From assembly GCA_036346205.1 (NCBI GenBank), contig JARFJB010000749.1, forward strand, positions 1,258,501 to 1,322,500: 64,000 nt of DNA, written 5' to 3'. How positions within the stretch are numbered: the stretch's first letter is position 1; each line of letters begins with the position of its first letter. Positions 24,540 to 36,775 of this stretch are shown one piece after another. A program made the translations under genes and the position numbers. The notes under the pieces are model-generated. The model was not told the origin of the DNA. It saw nothing but the letters and a program-made list of their open reading frames with translations, and ran no database searches. The stretch comes from Vesta saturnalis (taxonomy: Eukaryota > Arthropoda > Insecta > Coleoptera > Lampyridae).

Positions 24540-27430
24540 TCCCACCCTTAGGCTAGACACAGTACCTTAACTAAACGAACTCAAAATGGTGACGAATATT
24601 AAAGCGGTGATGATATAAGGAAACAACTATCAGAGCTGGGGTGCAGATACCCCACCTAATTGTACAATTTTCCAATAGTAAAACGATCAGAAGCAATGAA
24701 AAATTAAACATATAACAGTAACGACAAATAACTAATCACTCAGGATCGTTTATTGGCAACGACATAAACAGATAAATAACATTAACGTAACAAAAGTATC
24801 AACTCAAATATACAAAAAATTAAGCAGCAATCAAATTCAATAAGCAAAACGTCTTGCCATGTTTTACATAATAATGTTAACATAAATACAACACATTACC
24901 TTTGATTTAGAATAAACCAACGGAGTCAATCCTGTATTAAATATTTGCATGATTTTGCACCATACACACTGTATCAATTCCTTTACATTTAACGTTACTA
25001 ATTACCATGAATTCCTCCTACATGCTATATAAACTCCTTAATATCTGAATTTTATGTAAATATTTTTATTAATGAGAGTAAACATCTACAATGTAGTTTT
25101 ATTATCAACGACCAAGCGAGACATTTCCGATTATACCACGTCCAATTCATAGATTATTACAAGTGGTTTGTAACTGTGGTCTCATGTTAGTTGAGTTAAT
25201 CGGCCTATTTCCACAGTTTTTGTTTTTATAGCGTGACGTTTCAGAAGCGGACGCTGCGTCCATCATCAGATTTACTGCTGAGGAGGACTGTGATAGCACT
25301 TGAGTGGAATTTTGGATAGGTACGGCTACCAGAAGCAAATATGCAAAGACCAAGGCAAAGCACAAGAAAATTCAGCCGAAAAAACTAGAAAAGCTAATAT
25401 AGGAGAAGAAAGAACCAACCAATACTAACTGCAAAGGCAGTCTCATAAACATTCTAAACGACAATTGAACGAAGACGAAATGAAGTTCTGGACAAAGGCT
25501 TGAACAATTCGATAGCACTGAGATATATTCCGAAACTAGATTTAATAACCGTAGTTGAAAAAACAGCTATGAAAGTAGATCCTGAAGAAGCGGAGAATAT
25601 TGAAATATTACACTTCTCTTACCTACTGTTCTACATATATGTAATTAGTTAAATGATATTTTGCTCAATTTCTTTTCTGTTAGTGAAAATTCAGTTTTTA
25701 TTAATTACCTATCCTGTTTACAAAATTAACTTTATACATTCAAAGGTCACACTAATTCAGCAATAAAGTATTTTTAATGATATCATTTTCATCTTATTTT
25801 GTATTTATAATGAGTCAATTATGAAACTTAATTGGGTTTTCTTATTGCAGTTAGGAAGTTGAATATGTTAGTAAAAAAAGTATATTATGATAATTAGACA
25901 AAAATGAATGGCTGGTACTAGGAATGGTCAATGATAAAACAAAATTGATTATAAAATGACTTTAATTTAAGTTGGGCTGATTTACCAAAGTGTAAGTAAA
26001 ACTTAAGAAAAACTGTGGTTCAATTTACATATAACGTCTTGCAAGCAATTTCTATCCAATTAATATTAGTTTAGTTGAAATTTTAGATTAATATTATGTT
26101 ACAATACAATTCCCTGTCAAAATAAAACGATTTTTTATTTTTTACTCTCAACCGTTAAATCAGATAAGTAACTTACTAATTAATTCCGTCAAAAATGAAG
26201 CGTGAAACTCTAATTTCTCAGTTAGTCAGTTCCAAAATTTATAAAAAGTCATCATTTTTTTTCTTGTTGCCTATACGCAAGCTTTTTCTATAAAGAAAGT
26301 TTTTATCAATTTAATCTGTTAAAGATATTAGAAGTGGGAGGGGTAGTATTGGTTCGCACATCATCTAAGTTCATTAAGAGTTGCCGGTCACCTTTTCCTT
26401 ATCCTTAACTCACTCCCATACCATCTTCGGCCAGTTTTGCTAGAGACACTCAGTTTGCTCGCATTATCATCATAGTTTTCTGCTGCTACTTCATTATATT
26501 TAAGGCTGCTAAATTAAACTGATAGTAGTGAATAATTTTTGAACATCGGTTTCTGTTACTAGGATTACCGCTGTTTCTGTTATTTCCTTCTTATACGCGT
26601 ACAGATGATCAGTAAATTTCGGTTTGGTGACACGTTTCTACCTAACAATATTTGACCATGACATCCCATGCTAAGCAGTACGCTTTTTGCCAATACCCCC
26701 TCTTAATGACTATTCTTACAACAACCTCCCATTGTATTGATTATCTAATTTTATCATTACATCGTTTTCGTTTCCACTATTCCGCCATGATATGCACACT
26801 TTAACAATCTTAAATTCTAATTTTCAACCAATAAACCATAAAAAGAAATATTCTAAAACTATATTAAATTACAATATTTTAATAGCTTTATCCTTTCTTT
26901 AGATCTATTACTGGTATTTAACAGTAAATTTGATTATTTTTTCTGACACGCTAATTTTTCATTGGTATTTGTATTGATAGCTCACAAATGATGGTTTGTA
27001 TGAGTTTGAACAAAATTGCATGCAGGGCTTCAGCAAAAACGTGTCAAACCATGCTCATTAAGGGACTGCTAAAAATAATCATAAAATCAAAAGTTTGCGT
27101 CACAAACACTAACCGAAGGTGGGCGTTCTTAACAAGGTTTAAAACTAGCCGTTATGAACAAAGTGGCATTTGTGAACTAATTTTTGATAGTAGCTGTTAT
27201 GAACACGGTGAACGTACAAACACAGTCGATATTGAGTGAGCATTATGAAGAGTGAGCGTAGCTGGTTTTTTTACGTGGACAACGGTATTAAAAATAAAGG
27301 AAAACACGACTCTATTATTGTTACTTTTAACTGTTTTTCGTTTTTGTACGGGTTATTTATGTACATAGCGTATTATGCTTTATGTTCGTAATATTAAAAT
27401 TAATGGTCTTTGGAGGAATTTCTCCAAAAA
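24540..27430. other. 2.9 kb AT-rich, no gene seen
   Basis: Frames at 25147-25365 (minus) and 26988-27239 (plus) have no recognisable domain or splice partner. A block near 25225-25290 (GACGTTTCAGAAGCGGACG then TCCATCATCAGAT) resembles the ends of insect retroelement 3' regions but is too short to assign. Confidence 0.5.
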
Positions 27431-27812
27431 ATATATCATTTTACAACGCTTGTCCAACAATTATTCTAAATCTCCTTAACTTAATTAAAATACTTAGCTT
27501 TTGGGTTTTTAAATGGTGTATTTTTATATTTATATTTTATATAAATCTATCGATAACAATTACAGTTATCGTCCTCAGTAAGCTTATGTTTGCATTTTTA
27601 TCTTTTTCATATTCCTTAAACATGTTATAACATCTTAAGTAACTCTTAAAGATATTACCACTTACTAACGATAACTCTAATTGTTATCGAAACGTATAGA
27701 TTTATATAAAATATAAATATAAATTTACACCATTTAAATACCCAAAAGCTAAGTAGATATTTATAGGTAAGGAGATTTAGAACAACTGTTGGTCAATCGT
27801 AAAATATTAAAA
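27431..27812. mobile_element. hairpin MITE, copy 2 of 3
   Basis: Arms of about 135 bp (27431-27572 and 27676-27812) are inverted copies. The outer parts share CTAAATCTCCTTA and the inner parts share AGCTTTTGGGT, TATATAAATCTAT and GATAACAATTACAGTTATC. It is followed by GTAATAATGGTGAAAGTTTAC as in copy 3. This is the longest copy and shows that copies 1 and 3 have lost the outer arm parts. Confidence 0.85.
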
Positions 27813-28220
27813 ATAATGTGTAATAATGGTGAAAGTTTACATTTTCATACTCCGTACCTTAAGTTTGAGTTTACACGTTTAAAAACTCAATCACAATAAC
27901 AAAACACGTATGTCTCTAAAGTTTGTATAATCTAATCACTAGCTAGTCAATATTCAACATATTCAAAAAAAAATTGTCTGACACTTCATCAAATGACTGA
28001 TGCTTAACAATTTAACAAATAAGGTATTTCAATGGAGGTTAGGTTTGTCCAAAACAATAATATACAAACCTCCCACATGCACCTACCAAACATTTACATA
28101 TTCGCCGCTTTAAAGGAAATCTTTAACTTCCACTAAAAATAATCAATCATACATCAAAACAAAATGTATAACAATTTGCGTTTAATTCAATTATTAAAAG
28201 TAGCTGCACTTTACTTTTCT

Positions 28221-28223
<3 letters not shown>

Positions 28224-28280
<57 letters not shown>
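28224..28280. repeat. (TA)n microsatellite
   Basis: Pure TA dinucleotides. Confidence 0.95.
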
Positions 28281-28283
<3 letters not shown>

Positions 28284-29054
28284 TATCACATTAGGACATT
28301 AATTATGAATACATACACTTGAAAAAATTGATTTACTAATATTTACCGTGTATTTAATTTCATGTAAAATGCTTAGCTTTACGAAATTCCCAATTTACTA
28401 AATATTTACAAAATTTTATTAATCAATCATTTATTTTAGTAGGTGTTGGATTATACTTACCTGTATTATTTTTTCGAAACTTTTATAATTCGTAAGCATG
28501 ACATAAATTTATGTAAATTACAAATAAAATAATGCGCTTGATAGTTTTATAAGCGATAAATAGCTTGTACGCATGTATGCTGTTCTTTTACTTAATAACT
28601 AGAAAGATTACTACTTTTTGTTTAATTTATGTTTAACCCGTTATCGACCGATTTAAAATCATAAAAATCTGGTGCAGGTCAACACTCTCCTCGTTGTTAG
28701 TTGTCAATTACCTCTTAAATCATATAATTTTACTTGGTTTACCTGAGGTTTCAAATGTACCTAATAAGAATCTTCAACTTTTGGTCGAATCGAGATTTAA
28801 ACTACTAGGTCATTTGGTCATCTCCAATGCCCCTAAACTAAATACATAATTTTATACTTTATAAAATTGTATATTTCTACATATTTTTAAACCTTTTAGA
28901 CATAATTTCAATACAACATTAATTGATTTAGTTTATAAATTAATTTAAGTGAAAATTTTAAACAAATTGAAACAATTTTACCTTCAAAACTTTAATTTGA
29001 CTAAATGATGTGATCCATTGCCCAAGTTGTAATTAAATTAAACTCACTATATAC

Positions 29055-29057
<3 letters not shown>

Positions 29058-29113
<56 letters not shown>
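29058..29113. repeat. (TA)n microsatellite
   Basis: Pure TA dinucleotides. Confidence 0.95.
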
Positions 29114-29116
<3 letters not shown>

Positions 29117-31639
29117 AAATAATTTTAAAATGATCATGATAAATGGTACTTTCGTAATGTAATTTAAACGCCGAGCAACACTGGTTACGGCAATAATGCT
29201 TGAAAAACCCATTGCTAAAATGATCGAATCGTTATTTTACATCAAACACGGCTTCGTAATCCTACCAAATGTGTAAATGTTAAAAGTGGATCCTTTCTAT
29301 TTGATAATGCTTTATAACAAACATTTCTGGTCCGACGAAAATCCTCATTTAGTGATTAAACGATTTTCCCAATAAATAATACACATGATACAATTAGTAA
29401 TTAACATGACTTAAGTCAACTCTCTGTTTATGGATTACTTGTTACTTAGCCTTGTGTGCAGTAGTTCTAATAAATTTGTGGATGACGTTATGTGCGTTCT
29501 CAAAATCGTTGTAATCCCTTTAGGCCCAATTTTTCTTGACTAAAGAAAGTAGTCATAAAGTTACATCTTACAATTAGCCTACATAAACAAAAACAAAAGT
29601 GTCCACTCGCTCTTCTCGATGCGTGAACTTGCTAATCACTAAGTAAGATAAACTAAGTTACAAAACAAAATGAAACGTAAACACCACAAAATTATTAAAA
29701 ATAATTCTTAATTTTAATAAAATGTTAAACACGCTTTTAATGGTCCCAACTTTAGATAAGCCACTTATGTGAAATGCTTATTATAACTCAATAAAAGATA
29801 AAATGAAAATATTAAGCACTACCTATAAAGTGACGTTCAACAAAATACAACAACACTATTAACTGCTTTTTTGGATTAATTTTTAAAATGTCCTTGGAAG
29901 TTCTTTGTATTATAAGAATTTGCAGATGGCGTTGTAGTGAAATCAAAGAATTGGATGTTCAGTATTTTAAAACTTTTATATAAGTATAATCATTTTTGAT
30001 ATTGAAATTCAAATATTGCTATTGACAAAAGGGACATATTTACATACACCCTATGTGTAACCCGATTATATACGAAGGCAGCAGTTTACCCCAAAAAATC
30101 GTGTTTTCTAAACCCTAAAAATTAAAAAGGTAAATAAATAGCGGTATAATAATGGTATAAAGGTTAAATACTTCTTTTCCGTCTTTGTAAGCAGTAGTGA
30201 CCAGTTGTCGTTACTTAAAGGGTCACGTCTTGAGCCACACCGAGAGAGGGATATCGGTTGGTGATGAGGAATGGTTGTGAAATAGCTCTGGGTCCTTACA
30301 CCTGTATACTTAACTAATACACGAACGTGAGTTGTTTAGTAAAGAAATGCAAGGTTCGACAGCGTGTAGAGAACGGATGGGAGTGACAACCAGGCTCATC
30401 ATTTAACACTTCCCCGCCTTACAAATAAATTTACACTCAACTTGGTTAACTAGTAAATTCCTAATTGAATTTCCAGTATCAAATTGTCCAAATGCTTTTC
30501 GTTAACGCGTTTAAGTGTTGGCCTTACTTCATGGCACAATTCGTTAGTGAAACAATAAAACAAACAATTGTTGACTTTCTCAGATTATACGGCAACGACC
30601 AAGACACGGAGAGGTTTCAGGGGGCCGCGAAGCCTGTAATCTCTCTAAGTCGTTGAAGGAACATTTTCAAACGAAGGTTCGTGGCTTGATAACCTAATTG
30701 TGCAAGAAGGACAAATCTATTTTTCGTAAAATGTAAACATAGAAAATGTAAACATCCATTTTTTTAAATTAAGTAAGTTTGAAGTTAAATGTATATTTTT
30801 TTAAAACATCACCTTTTAGTCAGCGTTTTCGAGGTGTCTGCTGTGCTTGATATGTCTTAGAACTCCGCAACCGGAATCACTTTTAGATCCTCGGTGGAAG
30901 AGGTGGATTTGACAGTCCGAAAAAGTTGTCGCTTCGTCTATGGTAAAACTCATTTGGGACATCACATCATCCCAGTAAAGTTCACGGAACACGCAATCTG
31001 TCAATGCCACTCATTACACGCTTAAATCTAGACACGTTTACTTAAAGAGAGATCTTCACTCTTCTAATGTTAATTCAGGGAGTGACTATTCTGAAGTTAG
31101 GACCTTACACCTTCGATCCAAACGGAAACCACGAATCATTCTTGATACCTTATTTATTTCTCATACTTTTGGCTAAGGATCGTGTATAATATTACTCATA
31201 GGATATAGGGACGGAACTTACACTAAATATTTTTTACTCTGTGGCAGAAAAGCTTAAGAACTGCTGATTTAGTTTAGTTTACTTAAAGAGTATTTTGCTA
31301 AAGTAGAATGACATTACAGTTTAAACCTTTTAAGGAACCCTTTATGAGATTCGGATTTTAAGAACACAACGTTTTTAGTTAAACAAATTTCATTCAAGCG
31401 CATTTGAAAAATACAGTCAACCTTTTAGCTTTTTTAAAGTACCGATTCAAAAGCTGTAGTTAAAATACTTTGCTTTTAAGACAGCAGCTCTCGGCGTTGA
31501 TTAACGAAAATGGTTGCACCTAGTGGGACGGGGTTTTTGTTGTCGAATGTGCTTTATAACTTATAACATTTATCTAGTGCAGTATCTATGATTACATTAC
31601 GCGCATCTCCATTTTGATTTGTAATTCAGAGGTTTCATG

Positions 31640-32510
31640 CACATTTTTTTTTATGATTGTGGGCCTGAACAGGCTAAATTTGGCCTATCGTGCTAAAGCA
31701 CTCAGGAACACTTAGGAGAATGGACAGAGGGATAATGAATTGCTAATAGATGCCTATGAACAGCTACCTTAAATTTTCTCACATCGCAAGTGAGAGGAAA
31801 GCAGGAACTAGGGAGATCATTCCAGAGTTTAGAAGCTGTGTAGAAAAATGTGGATTGCGCCCGTTTGGTACGACAAGTGCAGATTTGTACTGCATACTGA
31901 TGATGTGAATGAGCGAACCGAGTGTTTCTCACAAAGATAGCCCGAGATGGTATCAAAGAATATAATTCAGTAGCACAATAGCCGTTGTAATAACGATAAT
32001 ACAAAGAAAGAACTGAAACCATCCTTCTATGCTCAAGGGACTGTATGTGAGAAGTTAAGGACGGGCCATTTATAAACCTAATCGTTCTCTTTTGAATACG
32101 ATCAACGATATCGAGAGCGTATTGGGGAGCACTAACCCAGGGGTGGGAATTATATTCCAGATGTGGCCGAATTTGGGCCTTATACAGCAGAAGGAGTTGT
32201 CGAGAGGTAAAGTACTGCTTAGATCTGTACAAAAAGCCTATTTTACCAGCAGCTGTTTTGGTAGCTGACAGAAGATGGTCAACCCATGAGAGATTTGAAG
32301 ATGCAGTCATACCCAACAGATTAATAGAGTCTGAAAACTTAAGAATTGAGCCATTCATACTTACAACAGGAAATGATCGATCTTTTTTGGCGGACACAAG
32401 GCAACACTGAGTTTTGTTTGCATTAAATTTAACTAAATTTATTGCTTCCCCATTCGAGAATGCGTTGAATAGATTCTACATTCGTGTTGTTAGCACACGC
32501 GCCCAAAGGT
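31640..32510 (-). pseudogene. CR1/Jockey-type LINE, C-terminal part of reverse transcriptase ORF
   Basis: The open 231-codon frame 32397-31702 reads AKKDRSFPVVSMNG, then LLGMTASSNLSWVDHL, YKAQIRPHLEYNSHPW, IVDRIQKRTIRFING, LEHRRMVSVLSLYYRYYNG and KLWNDLPSSCFP. This is the standard order of the region after the catalytic core in CR1/Jockey LINEs. The upstream codons to about 32510 (the ILEWG and NPKKT-like segments) are shifted out of frame, and the YADD core is absent, so the copy is 5'-truncated. A short 3' untranslated stretch follows to about 31640. This piece itself has no stop. Confidence 0.85.
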
Positions 32511-32884
32511 AAATTTTGTGTAGTAAAAGTTGGAAAATTAAATTTTCTTAATTTCAAATATCTACATTAAAAGATAATGCTCACTGTTGAATAGGTTTAG
32601 ATCCATGTCTTAAGCGACATTAAAGAGGCCCTCATATTTTAAGGCTTAAATAAAATGATTATATGAGTAAATTTGTGACTTATTTTTTAAATAGAAATGT
32701 TAGTTTGGAAAAGTGCTTAGTTGCCGTTTTGAATTTTGTCTAGTGGATTACCACATGGATACACAATAATAGAAGATCTTATGATTTGAAGTGGTAGTAT
32801 TAAAGTCCAATGGATGAATTGAATGTATAAAACCTTCGCCATGGAATTCTTTATTATAATCGTTATAATTTAAAGTGAGGTTAA

Positions 32885-32990
32885 AGCGAAATGTTTCGAC
32901 AATTATATTGCCACCATCAGGACCCATGGAATTCTTTATGTTATAATGTAATGTTAAAATGGAGTTGACATAATTGTCGAAACGTGTAGT
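32885..32990. repeat. short inverted repeat around GTTTCGACAATTAT
   Basis: GTTTCGACAATTAT near 32892 and ATAATTGTCGAAAC near 32971 can form a stem. ACCCATGGAATTCTTTAT-like text occurs twice near 32840 and 32925. Possibly the end of a decayed element. Confidence 0.45.
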
Positions 32991-32999
32991 TTTAAATTT

Positions 33000-33415
33000 T
33001 GCGGCGTCTATCTTTTATTTTAAACAAATTGTGGGGGGGGAGCATAACGACTTTATTGAAATTTTTTATCTAGAGGCTTTTTGGTACGAGGGAGTGTTTT
33101 TACGTTTTTTTTATCTGAAACAAAGTGAGGGGGAGGGGTGATGGATAAACTCAGAAGCAGCTGAACCAATTATAATCAAATCTGATATATAGGGTTTTTA
33201 GGGTATGGAGAGTATTCTTCATTACCTATTTTTTATCTGAAAAAAAGTGGTCGGTGATGGGTAAACTCGGAAACGGTTGAACCAATTTTAGTGAAATTTG
33301 GTATGTAGGGGCTTATGGGTACGGCGAATGTTTTTATTATCTATTTTTTATCTGAAAAATAATTAGGGGAAGAGAAATGATTAAGGGGCGTAGCAAAGTG
33401 CGCCGGATCAGCTAA
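33000..33415 (+). mobile_element. Helitron-like 3' end with internal tandem repeats
   Basis: Three units of roughly 110-120 bp, each with a TTTTTTATCTGAAA block (33100, 33230 and 33343) and a TGAACCAATT-type block, lead to GGGGCGTAGCAAAGTGCGCCGG. A small GGCG/CGCC hairpin in that segment is followed about 10 bp later by CTAA at 33412-33415 and then T. A hairpin just before a terminal CTRR next to T is the signature of Helitron 3' ends. No Rep/helicase gene is present and the 5' end was not identified, so this is non-autonomous or truncated. Confidence 0.5.
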
Positions 33416-33899
33416 TTAAAAAATACACGGCGCACGAGATAAATGTAGTTAACATTATTATTTGAAATCTAAATATTTAATTTGTATGTCCCAAAATTTT
33501 GAGACATTTGATTTTTAAGTATAAAAATAAATCAAAAGCCTACATAGACTATGCGAATGTCAATTAATTATAACTCGGATTTAATAAAACTTTATTAATG
33601 CGCAGTACCTTCAGTTCGTATTCTCGTTGTTTTGTTTTGTTTTGTTTTTTCTGTTAATAGCTTTCATGCTAGTTTGGCGTTAGCGATTAATTATTCTTTT
33701 CCCACACATTTTTTTAATATTGGAAGTTAATGTTTTATTTAGTGGATACTTTTTTAATGAAATGACCGTTTGGTTCTATCGTATAATTGAACAATTATAT
33801 CGAGCTGGTGTAACCGTTATTATTTTGTGTAATATTTATCATTAAAGATTGCGTTTCAACAGACAATAATAATTAAATCTGTCTCAAAATAAAGGCTAC

Positions 33900-34015
33900 T
33901 ATATTTCCGTTTGCCTACAACCCAAGAACCAGTGAACCTTATTCGCTTTGACAGCTGTGTAATAAAACTTGAGGTCATATTATCAGGAAAATACGTCATA
34001 GAACTATTACTCAAT
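33900..34015 (-). pseudogene. Polinton capsid-region gene, N-terminal fragment
   Basis: On the minus strand, just after the integrase, reads LLSNSSMTYFPDN followed by FITQLSKRIRFTGSWVVG. A SNSS-YPDN-...-L-G-WEVG opening is characteristic of a conserved structural gene located next to the integrase in animal Polintons. Only this N-terminal part is present; the remainder is deleted at about 33900. Assignment is by this motif and position. Confidence 0.5.
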
Positions 34016-34690
34016 AAGGGAAAACTTGTCACTGTATCCGCGCCACTTGACCAGGTATTGTTTATGTCGTTCGCGAACCTTTCTGCTAAAATATGATCGA
34101 TAGGGTGTCTTTATCAACCGTAACAACTTGCAATTCCTCCTCGTGAAAGGTGCCCTCAACAGGATCTCTATTAAGATCGATTATATGATAAACTGGTGGT
34201 CTTCTTTTTATCACTTTCAAAATGTTACCATCGTTTACAGCCGCAGGGGCCATCTTTATACTTGAATGAGGGCTTTTGTTGTAAGCAGTCACAAGTTTTT
34301 GGAGCACATCAATATACCTGTAGGAATTTTTGTAGGTGAAATAACGGCACATCTTTGTTTTCAATGTTTTATTAAATCTTTCAACTACAGATGCTTTTAC
34401 ATCAGGGTTATTTGTTACAAGAAACACTGGCCGCCACAAACTCTTTGCCTTTATCCTGCTGTAGATTTGCCGATGTATTGTCACACTCCTTAAAAATATT
34501 CGCTTGCCACAGCTCGTAAATGTTGTTCACAATATACCTATTGCGCGGAAACTTTTTCCTGACTGGTTCATGTACCGTATAAGCCTCCTGGGCCTGCAAC
34601 CAATTTTTCACTTCACCATATCTACCTTTTACAGCGTTACCTAAAGATGTTATACTCGAAAACCCTGCCGGATGCGAGGGATCATTCTCA
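34016..34690 (-). pseudogene. Polinton integrase with C-terminal chromodomain, decayed
   Basis: Segments in order are the zinc-binding region end near 34600-34690, VRKKFPRNRYIVN and YELWQANI (34570-34490), then DKGKEFVAASV near 34450. A shifted frame gives VERFNKTLKTKMCRYFTY and TAYNKSPHSSIKMAP. The tail VEGTFHEEELQVV precedes, in a third frame, a chromodomain segment YLVKWRGYSDKFS at about 34025-34065. The family is the retroviral-type (rve) integrase of Polintons/Mavericks, which inserts element DNA. At least two frameshifts and a possible deletion break it. Confidence 0.75.
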
Positions 34691-34719
34691 CCTATAGTCG
34701 TGAGGGTCCGTTCAGGATT

Positions 34720-35157
34720 AGGTGAAACAGCAGCATCATGTCTTTGAGTATTTCCGATAAACTCTTGTGCTATATTTATTTCTTTAATGTACGTCGCAAA
34801 CTGTCGCCAGTCGTGCGGGTTTGTAATTTTTCGCTATCTTAACGTTTCGTGAGCCAAATCGATAATGTTGGAATGTGCTGTGATCTCGTTTTTTATTGTG
34901 ACAGTGACCCTTTTATTCCAAAATACATCACCGCCCGTATTCAGTATACGCAAGAAAGCCTCGCCTTTCTTCTTATATGAAACCAGAAGCGTTGATACTA
35001 TTTCGTCGTCTGCCAAGTCTTTACGTTTCGGTAAATCTCTAATACCATCAGCATCACCGGTGATTGTTATAATAGCGGGTTGGCGTAATTGATTCGAAAA
35101 GTGTAGATATCTTTGAAGAACTGGATTGAACTGCTGCCATTTGTCATGGTCGGCCAT
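34720..35157 (-). pseudogene. conserved Polinton protein of unknown role, next to integrase
   Basis: The 107-codon open frame starts MADHDKWQQFNPVLQRYLHF and includes LLVSYKKKGEAFLRIL, DVFWNKRVTV and SNIIDLAHETLR. It continues after a stop near 34833 as DWRQFATYIKEINIAQEF. This pattern recurs immediately before integrase genes in arthropod Polintons. I know of no assigned function. It has a possible intact start at 35157 but is interrupted by the stop. Confidence 0.6.
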
Positions 35158-35159
35158 TC

Positions 35160-35384
35160 TGGTTTTGAAACTTTATCCCAGCTGCGTTGAAATGTTGTTT
35201 TGTGTGACATCGGGTGTCTGAAAGCCTTGTATAAAATCGAATGGTAGAATAACCATCTTCCTCAGGTTTTACTCCATAGTTGTTATTGAAACAAATCACC
35301 CATAATACCAACAAGCAATACAGGAGTGGTAGAAATGTCTCATCTATCTCGGCTGTAACATTAACGAAGAGTGGGATCACTCCC
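35160..35384 (-). pseudogene. Polinton core-like protein, distal part (split by LINE)
   Basis: The minus-strand frame 35431-35144 reads AGVIPLFVNVTAE after the LINE junction. It is probably the end of the protein whose beginning is at 35890-36095, separated by the inserted LINE. The later residues show no known motif. Confidence 0.4.
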
Positions 35385-35897
35385 GCGAGATCAAATGCAG
35401 AATAGAAAGAGCTAGAACGGTATTCACACAAATGAAATATTTCCTTTGTTGCCGCGATTTAAGTATGGCACTCAAGAAGAGAATACTAAAATATTACGTC
35501 TTCACACTGTTGTATGGAGTAGAGGCATGGACCGGTATCTAATGCGATGGAGAAAAAAATCAATGCATTCGAGATGTGGATGTATCGAAGAATTCTCAGA
35601 ATCACATGGACCGAGCGCATTACAAATGAAGAAGTCCTCAGGAGAATGAAATGTAGATCCGAACTGGTTAACTGCATAAAAGAACAAAAACTGAAATATC
35701 TTGGCCTTGTCATGCGAAATCCCAGTAAATACCGTCTACTTCAACTGATTCTGAAGGGCAAAGTACAGGGAGGAAGAGGACCGGACAGAAGAAGAATGAC
35801 ATCCATCGAACTGTTCCGAGGTACAGTCAACAAAACACGCATAGCTGTGATGATAGCCAACATCCGGAACGGATAAGGCCGAACAAGAAAAAGAAAT
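35385..35897 (+). pseudogene. 5'-truncated LINE inserted in the Polinton
   Basis: The plus-strand frame reads EIKCRIERARTVFTQMKYF, LKYYVFTLLYGVEAW and, after a frameshift near 35535, FEMWMYRRILRITWTERITN, EEVLRRMKC, LKYLGLVMRN and KGKVQGGRGPDRRRM. This is the region behind the reverse transcriptase in a common arthropod LINE group. It ends in an A-rich AACAAGAAAAAGAA tail at 35897, beyond which the Polinton frame resumes on the other strand. It is therefore younger than the Polinton. It differs from LINE-A, LINE-B and the two CR1/Jockey-type LINEs in this window. Confidence 0.8.
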
Positions 35898-36095
35898 GCA
35901 CTGCCCTTCTGTACAAGAAACTGTTTCTTCCTTTTTATAGATTCGTCTCTCTGTGCCAAGCGTCTTAAAGTGTGCTTATGTTGAGAGAGTTGATGCTTCT
36001 GATCAGCTGACAGAGGTACAGACCCTTTTAAGATATGTGCACACTCACAGATACATTCCACCTGCTTACTATCCAGACATTTCAATAAAGCGTCA
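35898..36095 (-). pseudogene. Polinton core-like basic protein, proximal part
   Basis: Reads ECICECAHILKGSVPLS, HKHTLRRLAQRDESIKRKKQ and FLVQKGSAF, a conserved small basic protein encoded beside the packaging ATPase in animal Polintons. The Lys/Arg-rich middle suggests DNA or membrane association, as in adenoviral core proteins, but that is inference. The frame is cut at 35898 by the LINE. Confidence 0.65.
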
Positions 36096-36204
36096 TGTTG
36101 ACTCTTACTTAATCTGGCTAATGCGTGGTGAATAATTTTTGATTAAAACGTCAGCCATCATACATGATATAACCTTTATGACTGAGATTTAAACCCTTTT
36201 TTCG

Positions 36205-36765
36205 CTATATATACTTGGCAAATAAATAAATGAATAAATATCCGTGCGGGTTTGAAGTGGTATCCTGGTACTCAGTCTCTAAAAATTTTGGGTTTTCAGG
36301 TGAAATCTGTCTTGCTAAATGTTGTATTTGAGCTCTGTCACGCGGGTTCTTAAACAAAACTATATAATGAGCGTTAAGAGAAATATCTCTGTCCACGTCC
36401 TTGATGAAATATGTTTTGCATTAAGAAAACACACAGGTTTCTATGGTGACAACGCTTTGTAAAAATATCTACCACCGAGCCATTATTTTCGCGCATTAGA
36501 TCATCGTTTATTATTAACACCGATTTTTCGCCGTCAAACTGTTCCATGTCAGGTAACCCCTTCTGAAACTCCACCGAGAGCTCTTTCAATAACGGCTGCC
36601 ACTCGCTGTAGAATCAGATAATACTTTCAAAAGTTGTATTGCAGACAGTTTCGATGTTCTTTAGAAATTCCACGATAAGATACGATTTACCGCAACCCGA
36701 TGGTCCCGAAACTGTTAATGAAAAGGGATGCTCAAACTGACCCTCCACCTTGAAACATCAAAATT
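36205..36765 (-). pseudogene. Polinton packaging ATPase (FtsK/HerA-type), decayed
   Basis: The minus strand carries FSLTVSGPSGCGKSYLIVEF (Walker A GPSGCGKS, about 36705-36680), then KSVLIINDDL (Walker B), FTKRCHHRNLCVFLMQN and IFHQGRGQR. After a frameshift come ISLNAHYIVLFKNPRDRAQI and PHGYLF. Order and motifs match the genome-packaging ATPases of Polintons and adenoviruses. A TGA at 36614-36616 replaces an expected Trp, and the start codon region is also shifted, so it is inactive. It is the most securely identified gene of this remnant. Confidence 0.85.
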
Positions 36766-36775
36766 GTAAATGAAG

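Larger units (their letters stand above)
27816..31620. other. 3.8 kb AT-rich, no gene seen
   Basis: It contains two (TA)n tracts, listed separately. A GC-richer part at 30060-30420 and frames at 30465-30656 (plus) and 30816-31010 (minus) were examined and show no recognised motif. The GC-richer part could be a decayed retroelement terminal region, but no matching partner repeat was found in the window. Confidence 0.5.

Noticed and set aside
25225..25290. 3' end of a retroelement with a TCCATCATCAGAT block
   Set aside because: Too short, no adjoining reverse transcriptase, no partner copy.
26988..27239. 83-codon plus-strand frame
   Set aside because: No domain or splice partner; short internal TATGAAC repeats suggest repeat sequence.
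30465..31010. Two frames (63 and 64 codons) near a GC-richer patch, considered as a retroelement or host exon
   Set aside because: Neither shows a protease, gag, env or other motif, and no matching long terminal repeat was found in the window.
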